A stretch of DNA of 64,000 nucleotides from Clostridium sp. UBA4548 (GTDB taxonomy: Bacteria > Bacillota > Clostridia > Clostridiales > Clostridiaceae): NCBI RefSeq assembly GCF_002387895.1, contig NZ_DGLI01000001.1, positions 166,772 through 230,771 on the forward strand. Reading direction: 5' to 3'. Both the position numbers and the translations under genes were made by a program. This document shows positions 1 to 8,612 of this stretch, one piece after another. Positions within the stretch are counted from its first letter, which is position 1. Every line of letters starts with the position of its first letter. The notes beneath the pieces were generated by a model. That model searched no databases. It was not told the origin of the DNA and was given only the letters and a program-made list of their open reading frames with translations.

Positions 1-140
1 TGAATAGTTTGTATGTTGTTTCTTGTGGTTTGTGGTCTACTTGAAACTATAGATAGTTTCTCCCCCATTATATGATTTATTAAGGTAGATTTTCCTACAT
101 TTGGTCTTCCAATAATTGTTACGAATCCTGATTTGAACAT
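1..140 (-). CDS. era: GTPase Era, N-terminal part (cut by window edge)
   Basis: Only the first 46 or so codons are inside the window. The frame begins ATG at 140 behind an AGGAGG site and reads MFKSGFVTIIGRPNVGKSTL, followed by a switch region ending SSRPQTTRNNIQ. GRPNVGKST is the G1/P-loop, and the PQTTRNNIQ stretch is typical of Era. Era is an essential GTPase that binds 16S rRNA and helps 30S assembly. It starts 9 bases after the cdd stop, so the two are probably co-transcribed, as in other Firmicutes. The KH RNA-binding domain lies beyond the window. Confidence 0.95.
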   Translation of the reverse strand, partial: MFKSGFVTIIGRPNVGKSTLINHIMGEKLSIVSSRPQTTRNNIQTI

Positions 141-149
141 AATTCCTCC

Positions 150-548
150 TTATTTAAATAAGTCTTCTTTAGTAAATGCACCTGGCAATATTTCTTCTAA
201 AGTTTTCTTTACATATTCTTCTTCATTTTTAATTAATATGATTTCTATATCCTTGCTTGCAAATTCTGCAATTACTTGTCTGCATATGCCGCAAGGTGTA
301 GTGAAAGTAGTCATATCTCCTACTACTGCAATTCTTCTTATAACTCTATGACCTTCTGATACAGCTTTAAAAATAGCTGTTCTTTCTCCACAGTTTGTAG
401 CACCAAAGGATGCATTTTCAATATTACAGCCAGTAAACACTGTTCCATCTTCCATTTCAACAGCAGCTCCTACTGGAAACTTTGAATATGGTACATAGGC
501 TTTTTCTCTTGCCTCTATAGCTAATTTCACTAAATTTCTTTCCTCCAC
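150..548 (-). CDS. cdd: cytidine deaminase
   Basis: This is a homotetrameric zinc enzyme that deaminates cytidine and deoxycytidine in pyrimidine salvage. With the chosen start it has 132 residues, normal for the family. Zinc ligands are Cys53 (in NCGERTA), Cys86 and Cys89 (in PCGIC), and Glu55 is the catalytic proton shuttle. The open frame extends to a TTG at 563, but that codon overlaps the GGAGG Shine-Dalgarno. The GTG at 548, 8 bases after GGAGG, is the better start and gives an N-terminus like B. subtilis Cdd. It lies directly upstream of era. Confidence 0.94.
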   Translation of the reverse strand: MEERNLVKLAIEAREKAYVPYSKFPVGAAVEMEDGTVFTGCNIENASFGATNCGERTAIFKAVSEGHRVIRRIAVVGDMTTFTTPCGICRQVIAEFASKDIEIILIKNEEEYVKKTLEEILPGAFTKEDLFK

Positions 549-673
549 AGTAAATCCCTCCAAAAATCAATCTATAAGTTTCGCTACTACTTCTACATTA
601 TAATTCTTCTTATTCTTCAACAATGTTACATATATTTTATTCAATTCTCACTTTACAAGCTTATGGTACATAA

Positions 674-701
674 ATTATACCACTACAGTTAATAAATTCA
701 A
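674..701 (-). promoter_or_regulatory. sigma-A type promoter for cdd-era
   Basis: On the minus strand TTGAAT (696-701) and TATAAT (674-679) are separated by 16 bases. This gives a leader of about 120 bases before cdd. Predicted from sequence only. Confidence 0.6.
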
Positions 702-831
702 TGTTTAATTTTCTATGAAAATATATTTTCCAGTGTATTACCTATTAGACCCAATTTGTGGACTTCAGTAACAAATATTATATAAAAGTAAGCTATTTCA
801 AAAACTAAAGTACTTTCTACTTTAAAAATTG

Positions 832-856
832 TTAAATAATGAACAAGTTTATTTTG
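832..856 (+). repeat. copy of a short dispersed intergenic repeat
   Basis: This 25-base stretch matches 21963-21987 at 22 of 25 positions and resembles 40665-40689. All three lie between genes and in the same orientation. No function is known. Confidence 0.45.
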
Positions 857-983
857 AATTATATTCTAGTTTATCTGCTTCATAAACCAAGGTCAACACT
901 TAGCTTATATATTTACTTCTACCTTGGCTGTTTTAAGACTTTTCAGTTCTATACAAAACAAGTTATCACCATAGACTCCTAAA

Positions 984-1682
984 CTAACCTAAAAACTGAT
1001 AAAGTAATAAGGTAAGTAAAGACCCGAAAGCTGCTCCAAATATAACCTCTAAAATAGAGTGCACCTCTGAATCTACCCTACTTTGTGCTACAATAGCTGC
1101 TAGTAGATAAGAAAGAATCATCACTAGAGGCTCATTGGTTAACAGGGTTATTGTGGTTGCTACTGAAAATGCTATAGCACTATGACCACTTGGCATTCCT
1201 CCTTTTAGAGGTGTTCCTTCATCATATATGGCTTTAACTACTACAGTAACAATACTTACTACCACAAGCATGAGAAATATCATGTGTGGGCTAGAGTTTT
1301 TAATCTTTGACATCATTATAATAGAAAAAGGTAATACTCTATCATAAAATATGATGTATGCTACTAATACTGCATTTATTGCTGTAATTAATACTGCCCC
1401 AGCTGCCACATTTTTTGCAATTTTAGCTAAAGGGTGATAATAGTTTGTAGTTGCGTCAATAGCGCATTCTACTGCTGTATTTATCATCTCGGCCATAATT
1501 ACCATTGTAATAGTTATAGTTATTATTAGTAATTCTATTTTGCTTAAATCGTAAAAGAAGCATGCAGTAAGTACTAAAAGAGCTACTGCCATGTGAATTC
1601 TCATATTTCTTTGAGTTCTAATAGAATATATTATTCCCTCGATAGCATAATTAAAACTATCAACAAGCTTTTTGACCTTCAT
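984..1682 (-). CDS. undecaprenol/diacylglycerol kinase fused to PAP2 phosphatase
   Basis: This is a two-domain integral membrane protein of 232 residues. Residues 1-118 are a DgkA-type lipid kinase: three membrane helices and the signature Glu65-x2-Asn68-Thr-Ala-x-Glu72-x3-Asp76. Residues 125-232 are a PAP2-type phosphatase, with PSGHSA at 164-169 and the SR-x5-H motif at 201-208. In Gram-positives such kinases act on undecaprenol. The fused phosphatase suggests interconversion of a lipid alcohol and its phosphate in the cell-wall carrier cycle; that is inference. A plausible AGGTGG site precedes the ATG. It follows ybeY in the order seen in other Firmicutes. Confidence 0.88.
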   Translation of the reverse strand: MKVKKLVDSFNYAIEGIIYSIRTQRNMRIHMAVALLVLTACFFYDLSKIELLIITITITMVIMAEMINTAVECAIDATTNYYHPLAKIAKNVAAGAVLITAINAVLVAYIIFYDRVLPFSIIMMSKIKNSSPHMIFLMLVVVSIVTVVVKAIYDEGTPLKGGMPSGHSAIAFSVATTITLLTNEPLVMILSYLLAAIVAQSRVDSEVHSILEVIFGAAFGSLLTLLLYQFLG

Positions 1683-1746
1683 TACAAAACCACCTTAAAC
1701 AAAGTTGACATGGTGCTTTTCACCATGTCAAACACTTATGATTATT

Positions 1747-2247
1747 TTATCTATTAATATTAAATCTATTCAATATTTCCTCTTCTCTTTTTCTCATAAC
1801 TACTTTATCTTCTTCTTCCATGTGGTCATAACCTAAAAGATGAAGAATAGAATGAACTACAAGATAGCAAACTTCTCTTAAAAAAGAATGTCCATAATCA
1901 ACGCTTTGTTCTAATGCCCTTTCTAAAGAAAGAGCCATATCTCCTAGAACTAAGTTTCCTTCATTTAAGTCAGTGGGACTAAAGTTGTAGTCTAGATATA
2001 ATTCCTTGAAGACCTTATGTTCTTCATATTCTAGCATAGGAAAGGACAGCACATCTGTCACCTTGTCTATATGTCTCATATCATTATTTATTTCTCTTAT
2101 TTCCTCATTATCAACAAAGATAACGCTAATTTCACAAGGAATATGAACTTCTTCTTGTTTTAATGTATACTGGATAATTTCCATAATAGTTTCTTCTAGT
2201 TCCTCATTTATCTCTATTTTATCTTGTCTGTTATCTAAATAGATCAT
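1747..2247 (-). CDS. ybeY: endoribonuclease YbeY (rRNA maturation)
   Basis: This is a single-domain metal-dependent RNase involved in 16S rRNA 3' end maturation and ribosome quality control. The UPF0054 signature H-x3-H-x5-H is present as HSILHLLGYDH, with His132, His136 and His142 as metal ligands. Its 166 residues match the usual family length. GGAG precedes the ATG. It begins 4 bases after the yqfF stop, so the two are surely one operon, and dgkA follows. Confidence 0.95.
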   Translation of the reverse strand: MIYLDNRQDKIEINEELEETIMEIIQYTLKQEEVHIPCEISVIFVDNEEIREINNDMRHIDKVTDVLSFPMLEYEEHKVFKELYLDYNFSPTDLNEGNLVLGDMALSLERALEQSVDYGHSFLREVCYLVVHSILHLLGYDHMEEEDKVVMRKREEEILNRFNINR

Positions 2248-2251
2248 GCTA

Positions 2252-4363
2252 TTACTCCTTCTTTTGCTCTATACCCTTTTCCTTTGGGTATTCAATTCTT
2301 TCATGGTATATTCCAGATAAAACTTTTAAAAAAGCTTCTCTAATATTTTTAATATCTCTAAAGGTCAACTCTGAGTTTGAAAGTTGATTTTCTTCTAATC
2401 TTCCTTTTATTATGTTATCAACCATAATTTCAATTTTTTCTTTAGTTGGTCCTTGAATAGACCTAACTGCTGCTTCAACGCTATCAGCAAGCATCACAAT
2501 GGCTCCTTCTCTAGTTGTAGGAGCTGGTCCTTTATACTTATAATCCTCTTCCTTAACATCCTCTGGATTTTCACTATTATTCTTCATTGTAATATAAAAA
2601 TACTTTACTAAAGAGTCGCCATGGTGCTGTCCAACTATATCAACTATAGCTTGTGGCAATCCATACTTTTTACCTAATCTTACTCCATCCACCACATGAG
2701 AAAGGATTATTGAGGAACTTAAGGCTGGCTCAATTTTATCATGAGGATTATCTATGCCTACCTGATTCTCCTTGAAGTAATAAGGTCTCTCTAGCTTACC
2801 TACATCATGATAATAGGCTGAAACCCTTGCTAGGACAGCATTTGCTCCAATGCTCTCCGCCGCCATTTCTGCAAGATTAGCTACTAAAACCGAGTGATGG
2901 TAGGTTCCTGGAGCTTCAAGTAGCAATCTTTTCATTAAGGGATGATTAGGGTTAGATAGCTCTAAAAGTTTTATATTTGTCACTAAATCAAATATATTTT
3001 CTAAAAAAGGTAAGATTCCAATAGCTAAAATTCCTGAAACAAGAGCTGATATTCCTGTTGTTAAAGATTTCTTTGCTATATCTAACATATTACTGCTTAA
3101 AAAATATCCTATTATTGCCGTGAATACTATATTTACAATTGCCATAAAAAGGGCAGAGTATATTATATCATTTCTTTGTTGGACTTTTTTCAAAATTATT
3201 GGCACTGTTATTACATTTATTAAGGCAATTAGAGTAATATCTATAGAGAATTTGCCTAAAAAGGCTATAAATATTACATTCAATGCACTTATAACTATTG
3301 CCACTTTATCTTCTATAAGAATGCTAAGTAGTATTGGCATACAGGAAAAAGGAATTATATATGGAGATATTATCCCCAAGGTTCTCCCCAAAATCACAGT
3401 TAATAAAGTTAAAAAATTAATCAAGATTAACTTGCTCTGGTCTAAATAAACACTTTTATTTTTTCCTTTAAGATAGATCCATTGAAGTCCCACTATAGCT
3501 AACACCATTGCAATTAAACTTATGTGAAGAGAAAAACTGAAGGATCTGTCTTGATTTAGCAGTCCTAGCTTTTTTAGGATATCAATTTGGCCCTGTGTAA
3601 TTGGCTCTCCTTCACTTACAATAGTCTGATCTTTCTTAATTATTACCGGCTTAACCCCTTTACTCGCTTCTTGTCTTAGTTCCTCAGTCTTTTCATGATC
3701 AATAAAATAATTTGGCTTTACCTGAGTATATCCAATAGCCATACCTAAATCTTTAATACTTTTAGAATAGGCCGAATTATTAAAGGTTGTAGTTATTACC
3801 CCTTGTGCTACCGCCATATCTTGTGGTTTATTTTCATAAATTACAGTAGTATCAAAGAGCTTGCCTATAGTTTCTGTGAGAAATTTACTTAAGCTATCTA
3901 ATTGTTTATCATCTAAACTAACTAGTATGTTATAGTTTTCTAGAGAAAGATTTCCAATAGGACTTTGTTCTCTTAAACTCTTACTTCTTTCTTCTTGAAG
4001 CTTTTCTGAAGAACCTTCCTCACCATTTGTAGTATTTGGCTGTATTTCTTTGTTAACCTTTTTAACCGTGTTAAATAGACCCTCGATATTTTGTATGGCA
4101 TTCTTTTTTACATTGGCATCATAGCTATACATATCTTGAACATGCTTCAAAGCCTGTTCTATATTCTTTTGAGTAGTTATTTCGTCTTCAATATCCTTAG
4201 GTGCTCTAATGTCTATCTTAGCAATATCTCCTACAGCTAAATCATATCTTGTGGTTATGAGAGAAGAACTTAAAGTAAAATAGACTAAAAGTATAGTAAC
4301 AAGAAATATCATATACGGTTTGGTTTTCGAAAGATTTATTTTTCTTAAATTTGTGTAACCCAT
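2252..4363 (-). CDS. yqfF: 7TM-HD family phosphohydrolase (PgpH/YqfF-like c-di-AMP phosphodiesterase)
   Basis: The family includes Listeria PgpH, which hydrolyses the second messenger c-di-AMP. The roughly 703-residue protein has an N-terminal membrane anchor, an extracellular 7TM-HDED domain (about 45-270), seven membrane helices (about 275-465) and a cytosolic HD domain. HHSVLVANLAE and YYHDVGK carry the metal-binding His and His-Asp residues. The frame also opens at GTG 4372, but AAGGTG sits 7 bases before the ATG at 4363, which is preferred. In many Firmicutes phoH lies between yqfD and this gene; here there is no room for it. Confidence 0.92.
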   Translation of the reverse strand: MGYTNLRKINLSKTKPYMIFLVTILLVYFTLSSSLITTRYDLAVGDIAKIDIRAPKDIEDEITTQKNIEQALKHVQDMYSYDANVKKNAIQNIEGLFNTVKKVNKEIQPNTTNGEEGSSEKLQEERSKSLREQSPIGNLSLENYNILVSLDDKQLDSLSKFLTETIGKLFDTTVIYENKPQDMAVAQGVITTTFNNSAYSKSIKDLGMAIGYTQVKPNYFIDHEKTEELRQEASKGVKPVIIKKDQTIVSEGEPITQGQIDILKKLGLLNQDRSFSFSLHISLIAMVLAIVGLQWIYLKGKNKSVYLDQSKLILINFLTLLTVILGRTLGIISPYIIPFSCMPILLSILIEDKVAIVISALNVIFIAFLGKFSIDITLIALINVITVPIILKKVQQRNDIIYSALFMAIVNIVFTAIIGYFLSSNMLDIAKKSLTTGISALVSGILAIGILPFLENIFDLVTNIKLLELSNPNHPLMKRLLLEAPGTYHHSVLVANLAEMAAESIGANAVLARVSAYYHDVGKLERPYYFKENQVGIDNPHDKIEPALSSSIILSHVVDGVRLGKKYGLPQAIVDIVGQHHGDSLVKYFYITMKNNSENPEDVKEEDYKYKGPAPTTREGAIVMLADSVEAAVRSIQGPTKEKIEIMVDNIIKGRLEENQLSNSELTFRDIKNIREAFLKVLSGIYHERIEYPKEKGIEQKKE

Positions 4364-4389
4364 TATTATCACCTTTTCTTTTTGGATAA

Positions 4390-5523
4390 TTACTGATTGG
4401 ACACCACTTCATCCACTCCAATATCTTCTTCAGCAATGATTAATACTTTAATCAAATACTTATCTTGTAACTTTTCAATTTTAGGGGTTACTTCAATAAT
4501 CTTTACTGATTTATCTAGGTTTAATCTTATTTTGTTTTCCAATTCCTTTGCTAAAATCTCCGGATCTGTTGGTTTCTCATTCTGATTTACCTCATAATAA
4601 ACATCACAGTTAATTATTCCCCTATTGTTTTCTATTTTATCATAAAATTCAAAGTTATTTAATGAATTTTTAAGATAATATTTTTTATCCTTAAAGGTTA
4701 CATAGTAATTTTTTAAAACCTTACCCGTTCTTACCTTTTCAACGGTGTTCATCGGCAATTCAGCAGTTTCCTCATAAAAAGTCCTAGCATAGACCTTGCC
4801 TTCCGCCTTAATTGTATAAACCTTGCCTTCTTTCCCTTGTTCTCCCTTTACTAGCAAATCTCCCTTTTTAACTATCTTCCCTGGTTCTATAGTTGCCGTC
4901 CCCGATGTAGTATATACCCTCTCTATAACTCCATCCATCTTAGCAACTACATTTCCCGTTAGCTGCTGTTCCTTTATCTTAGGAGGTGCCTGTCTTTCTA
5001 CAACTTCTATAGATAGCTTTGATCCTTCAATTCTTGCTTTAACCCACATAACTTCATCTGTATCTTTAACAATATTATCTTCAAGCTCCTCAACATTCAA
5101 AGTTGATTTTTTCATTCCTGGAGTTATACCATAGCTCTTAACTAACATTCTAAGCTCTAAAGGTGTTAAGTGATGTTTGGTTACTATTTCTATTTTCCAT
5201 ATAAAACTACTTAAATAATATAATATACCAAAGAATACTAGTACTCCCCCTAGAAGGACTTTTCTTCCTCTTAGTTTTAGTAATAAAAATGTAACTCCCC
5301 TTCTTTTCTCTATTTTAATTTTACTATGGGTCTTTCTTACTACTTCTTCTAAAATTTTATAATCACACAGTCTTATTTCTAGCGTCATTGATGCCACATT
5401 ATTCTTTTTTATGTTCTTTATTTGAGCTTCATGCTTCCATAAATAATTTAATATTTTTTCAGGGTTTAAGGTTTGAACTTCTACTGTTATATAACTTTTT
5501 TTATATCTAGTTAAACTACTCAT
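4390..5523 (-). CDS. yqfD: sporulation protein YqfD
   Basis: YqfD is a conserved sporulation-associated membrane protein that works with YqfC; its biochemical role is not settled. The sequence has a cytosolic N-terminal part, one membrane helix at about 89-109 and a large C-terminal extracytoplasmic part. Several starts are possible: TTG 5538, ATG 5529 and ATG 5523. None has a good ribosome binding site. I chose ATG 5523 (MSSLTRYKKS) because the family usually starts close to this point. The start overlaps the yqfC stop, so translational coupling is likely. Confidence 0.88.
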   Translation of the reverse strand: MSSLTRYKKSYITVEVQTLNPEKILNYLWKHEAQIKNIKKNNVASMTLEIRLCDYKILEEVVRKTHSKIKIEKRRGVTFLLLKLRGRKVLLGGVLVFFGILYYLSSFIWKIEIVTKHHLTPLELRMLVKSYGITPGMKKSTLNVEELEDNIVKDTDEVMWVKARIEGSKLSIEVVERQAPPKIKEQQLTGNVVAKMDGVIERVYTTSGTATIEPGKIVKKGDLLVKGEQGKEGKVYTIKAEGKVYARTFYEETAELPMNTVEKVRTGKVLKNYYVTFKDKKYYLKNSLNNFEFYDKIENNRGIINCDVYYEVNQNEKPTDPEILAKELENKIRLNLDKSVKIIEVTPKIEKLQDKYLIKVLIIAEEDIGVDEVVSNQ

Positions 5524-5800
5524 TATCATCAAATACAACAGACTTAAATCTACCGCTTAAGGCTATTGTACTTCCTCCTACAAAAATGATTTCAAAACTA
5601 TCCCCTGAAATATTAACTACTCCTATTGAAGTCCTAATTTTAATTTGACTTTCCCCAAAAAATATAACACCTTTATGATTCTCTATGGAAATTTCGCTAT
5701 TTGATATTATGGTAACCTTAGGCAAGTCCAAAACCATCTCTCTAGGAAGATCTAGCTTGCCTATCACTGTTTCCTTTACTTTTCTCAATTTATCACTCAA
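5516..5800 (-). CDS. yqfC: sporulation protein YqfC
   Basis: This is a small beta-rich protein of about 94 residues found in spore formers, adjacent to yqfD. It contains the family pattern LPREMVLDLPKVTI near the N-terminus and FFGESQIKIRTSIGVV in the middle. The frame opens at GTG 5809, but GAGG lies 8 bases before TTG 5800, which fits better and gives the usual length. The 3' end overlaps yqfD by 8 bases. It is known to be sporulation-linked in Bacillus; its mechanism is unknown. Confidence 0.88.
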   Translation of the reverse strand: MSDKLRKVKETVIGKLDLPREMVLDLPKVTIISNSEISIENHKGVIFFGESQIKIRTSIGVVNISGDSFEIIFVGGSTIALSGRFKSVVFDDNE

Positions 5801-6049
5801 ACTTATCACCTCATCCTAATACTGTAACACTATAATTACTCTCTTAAATTTTATGATAAGGTTATAAGATAAATTACTGAAAATAAAAGTAGAAGTTAAA
5901 TTAATTTCTTTCAAAGGTATTCTAAAACCAAGGACCTGACTCTAGCCTGCAAAAATACTCTTCAATTATATAAAAGCTGCTAATAAGTTTTAAAAAGTGT
6001 AATTATCTAATTATTACAAAGATATACTTAGTTTACTAAATTTAAACAC

Positions 6050-6083
6050 AAAAACAAAGGAACTCAGATACTCTGAGTTCCTT
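6050..6083 (-). terminator. intrinsic terminator after yqeY
   Basis: An 11-bp perfect stem (6057-6067 with 6073-6083, loop 5) is followed on the minus strand by TTTGTTTTTG. It overlaps the yqeY stop codon. Confidence 0.88.
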
Positions 6084-6531
6084 ATTTATTCAAATATTCT
6101 TTAACTATTTGGCTTACTATTTTTCCATCTGCACGACCATTTACTTTCGGTCTAATGTCAGACATAATTTTTCCCATATCTTTCATGCTATTAGCGCCCA
6201 GTTTTTCCGCTGACTCAACAACAATTTGTCGAACTTCATCTTCAGTTAACTGCTTAGGAAGGTATTCTAACAAGATTTCAATTTCTGCAACAGCACTATC
6301 AACTAAATCTTGCCTATTTCCTTTTTCAAACTCTTGCATGGCATCTCGCCTTTGCTTGACTTCCTTAGCTAAAACCTCAATAATTTGATCATCATTAAGA
6401 CTTGAACCGTCGGCTTTTTCAGCCATTAGAATAGCAGCTTTAGCCATACTAATTACACTTGCCTTAAACTTTTCTTTTTGCTTAAGAGCATCTTTCCAGT
6501 CCTGTTGTAATCTCTCCTTAAGGGATGACAT
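6082..6531 (-). CDS. yqeY: GatB/YqeY domain-containing protein
   Basis: This 149-residue soluble alpha-helical protein is a stand-alone version of the GatB C-terminal tail. The signature MKDMGKIMSDIRPKVNGRAD near the C-terminus is typical of YqeY. A role in tRNA-dependent amidation has been suggested from homology but not proven. GAAGG precedes the ATG. It is directly downstream of rpsU, a pairing conserved across Firmicutes, and ends in a strong terminator. Confidence 0.92.
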   Translation of the reverse strand: MSSLKERLQQDWKDALKQKEKFKASVISMAKAAILMAEKADGSSLNDDQIIEVLAKEVKQRRDAMQEFEKGNRQDLVDSAVAEIEILLEYLPKQLTEDEVRQIVVESAEKLGANSMKDMGKIMSDIRPKVNGRADGKIVSQIVKEYLNK

Positions 6532-6554
6532 TATTCAACCTTCTTTCAAAAATT

Positions 6555-6731
6555 CTATTTGAATTTTCTCTTTCTTGCAGCTTCTGATTTTTTCTTTCTC
6601 TTAACACTTGGTTTCTCGTAATGCTCTCTCTTTCTTACTTCTGAAAGAACACCAGCTCTAGCACATTTCTTCTTAAATCTTCTTAATGCGTTCTCTAGTG
6701 ATTCGTTTTCTCCAACCTTAATTTCTGACAT
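6555..6731 (-). CDS. rpsU: 30S ribosomal protein S21
   Basis: This is a 58-residue, very basic protein beginning MSEIKVGENESLENALRRFK and ending RKRKFK. The conserved Cys-Ala-Arg-Ala-Gly segment and the KREHYEKPS stretch identify S21. It binds the 30S platform near the anti-Shine-Dalgarno region and affects initiation. A strong GGAGGGAGG site precedes the ATG. It has its own near-consensus promoter just downstream of the HIT gene and is transcribed into yqeY. Confidence 0.96.
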   Translation of the reverse strand: MSEIKVGENESLENALRRFKKKCARAGVLSEVRKREHYEKPSVKRKKKSEAARKRKFK

Positions 6732-6809
6732 TTATATCCCTCCCTCCGCTAGCTCAATTCTAATTTAAATTAAAAGTAGCCAATGCGGGGCCTAAATAGC
6801 ACAGTATCA

Positions 6810-6838
6810 ATTATACAGTCGGTATATCATATTGTCAA
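6810..6838 (-). promoter_or_regulatory. sigma-A promoter of rpsU
   Basis: It is a perfect consensus promoter: TTGACA (6833-6838), a 17-base spacer, and TATAAT (6810-6815) on the minus strand. It lies about 80 bases before the rpsU start and just after the HIT stop codon. Confidence 0.9.
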
Positions 6839-6845
6839 GAATTTC

Positions 6846-7193
6846 TTAACCTGGTGGCCACCCTAAATTTCTTCCACCTAATAGATGAAAGTGTAAGTGT
6901 TCTACGGTTTGCCCTCCTTGGGTGCCGACATTTGTAACAACCCTATAACCATTGCTATCTACACCTAATTCTTTAGCTAGTTTTGCTGCTGTAGTAAATA
7001 TATGCCCTACCACTTCTGCGTTATCCTCATTAATCTCATTAACAGAGGTGATATGTTTTTTAGGAATTATAAGTACATGCACTGGTGCCGCTGGATTAAT
7101 ATCCTTAAAAGCTAATATTTTATCATCTTCATAAACTTTTGTGCAGGGTATTTCGTTGTTGATTATCTTACAAAAAATGCACATATTCATCAT
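6846..7193 (-). CDS. HIT family (HINT-type) nucleotide hydrolase
   Basis: Proteins of the HINT branch hydrolyse purine nucleoside phosphoramidates, and the cellular role is often unclear. The histidine triad is visible as HLHFH with His99, His101 and His103. Cys5 and Cys8 (CIFC) are the usual N-terminal zinc pair. Length 115 is normal. The frame begins ATG-ATG; the second ATG (7190) has the better 6-base spacing from GGAGG, a one-residue difference. It follows mtaB, possibly as a separate unit. Confidence 0.92.
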   Translation of the reverse strand: MMNMCIFCKIINNEIPCTKVYEDDKILAFKDINPAAPVHVLIIPKKHITSVNEINEDNAEVVGHIFTTAAKLAKELGVDSNGYRVVTNVGTQGGQTVEHLHFHLLGGRNLGWPPG

Positions 7194-7279
7194 TCACCTC
7201 CATCCTACTTATTTTTTCAATAATTTACAATATTATTCTACAAAAAGAAATTTTTTCCTGCTGTTTGAGCAAATAAACT

Positions 7280-7297
7280 TTAGAGATAGACCTCTAA
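7280..7297 (-). terminator. possible weak terminator after mtaB
   Basis: A 6-bp stem TTAGAG/CTCTAA is followed on the minus strand by AGTTTATTT. The stem is short, so it may be only a partial terminator between mtaB and the HIT gene. Confidence 0.4.
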
Positions 7298-7310
7298 GGT
7301 AAAATGTATT

Positions 7311-8612
7311 TTAAATTTCACCAATCATATTTTCACTTTCTACTGCTATAAGCTTTGTAGTAACTATTTTGCTTTTCAAATCCACTTCAGCACTAGGAGT
7401 CATAACCTTAATATAGTTTGGAGTGTACCCAATATAGTAATCTTCTCTTCCCTTTACCTGTTCCTCGTAAAGCACCTCCATTTTTCTATTTAAGAACTTT
7501 TCCATATAAGCCTTTTCATTTTTGCTATTAAGCTCTATAAGCTTGTTACTTCTTTGTTCTTTAATATTTCCATCTACCTGAAACTCCATTTCTGCAGCTT
7601 TAGTTCCACTTCTTGGACTATACTTAAAAATGTGCATTTTAGATAACTTAATATCACTTAAGAAATTATAAGTTTCATTAAATTCTTTTTCAGTTTCTCC
7701 AGGAAAACCTACAATTATATCAGTAGTAATAGATACATCCGGCATATGGTTTCTTAGGTTTTCAACCACAACCTTATAATCCTCAGCAGTATAATGTCTA
7801 TTCATTCTCTTTAAAGTAGCATCACATCCACTTTGTAATGATAAATGGAAGTGTGGACACATCTTTTTAAGCTCTACAATTTTTTCTATTACCCCATCAG
7901 AAAAAAAGGTAGGATCTATAGAACCTATTCTAATTCTCTCGATGCCTTCCACTTCATGGATTTCTTCTAAAACTTTAACTAAGGACCAATTCCCGTCTAA
8001 ATCCACTCCATAGGAAGCTGTATGTACTCCTGATAATATAATTTCCTTGAATCCATTCTTAGCAAGCTCTTTTACTTCACTAATTATTTTCTCAGGTTCC
8101 TTACTGCACACTGCACCTCTTGCAAAAGGAATTAAGCAATAAGAGCAGAATCTATTGCAGCCATCTTGTATTTTTAAGAAAGCTCTTGTCTTATCTTGAT
8201 ACTCTTCAATAAATAACTCTTCAAACTGTTTATTTTTAAGGACATCGCTAACTTCTACTACTTGCTTTCTTTCTTCTCTTGCTCTATTAACCCAGTATAC
8301 TATTTCCCCTTTGTTTCTACTTCCTAGAACTACATCTACTCCCGGAATTTGCGAAATTTCGTCTGATGCAATTTGAGAATAACACCCCACTACAGCTACA
8401 ATAGCCTCTGGATTTTTTCGTCTTGCTCTACTAATCATTTGACGAGATTTTTTATCTCCCATGTTAGTAACTGTACAAGTGTTTATTACATAAACATCTG
8501 AAAATTCATCAAAGGCTGCAACTTCATAGCCTTCCTTTATAAATTTCTCAGTCATAGCTTCTGATTCATATACGTTAACTCTACATCCTAATGTAGCAAA
8601 AGCAACTTTCAT
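7311..8612 (-). CDS. mtaB: tRNA t6A37 methylthiotransferase MtaB
   Basis: This radical SAM enzyme turns t6A into ms2t6A at tRNA position 37. The N-terminal UPF0004 domain carries cluster ligands Cys10, Cys46 and Cys77. The radical SAM triad is Cys152, Cys156 and Cys159 (CNRFCSYC), and a TRAM-like RNA-binding domain closes the protein (about 370-433). MtaB is separated from MiaB by its shorter N-terminus and its gene context after rsmE. Its ATG overlaps the rsmE TAA by one base, and the ribosome binding site lies inside rsmE, so the two are coupled. Confidence 0.94.
   Translation of the reverse strand: MKVAFATLGCRVNVYESEAMTEKFIKEGYEVAAFDEFSDVYVINTCTVTNMGDKKSRQMISRARRKNPEAIVAVVGCYSQIASDEISQIPGVDVVLGSRNKGEIVYWVNRAREERKQVVEVSDVLKNKQFEELFIEEYQDKTRAFLKIQDGCNRFCSYCLIPFARGAVCSKEPEKIISEVKELAKNGFKEIILSGVHTASYGVDLDGNWSLVKVLEEIHEVEGIERIRIGSIDPTFFSDGVIEKIVELKKMCPHFHLSLQSGCDATLKRMNRHYTAEDYKVVVENLRNHMPDVSITTDIIVGFPGETEKEFNETYNFLSDIKLSKMHIFKYSPRSGTKAAEMEFQVDGNIKEQRSNKLIELNSKNEKAYMEKFLNRKMEVLYEEQVKGREDYYIGYTPNYIKVMTPSAEVDLKSKIVTTKLIAVESENMIGEI

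Larger units (their letters stand above)
549..983. other. intergenic region between dgkA and cdd
   Basis: No gene was recognised here. The region holds the cdd promoter and a small hairpin at 806-824 (7-bp stem, loop CTTTC) followed on the minus strand by a T-rich stretch, possibly a weak dgkA terminator. It also holds an inverted repeat CCAAGGT/ACCTTGG near 887-927 and one copy of the intergenic repeat described in the findings (832-856). Confidence 0.5.
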
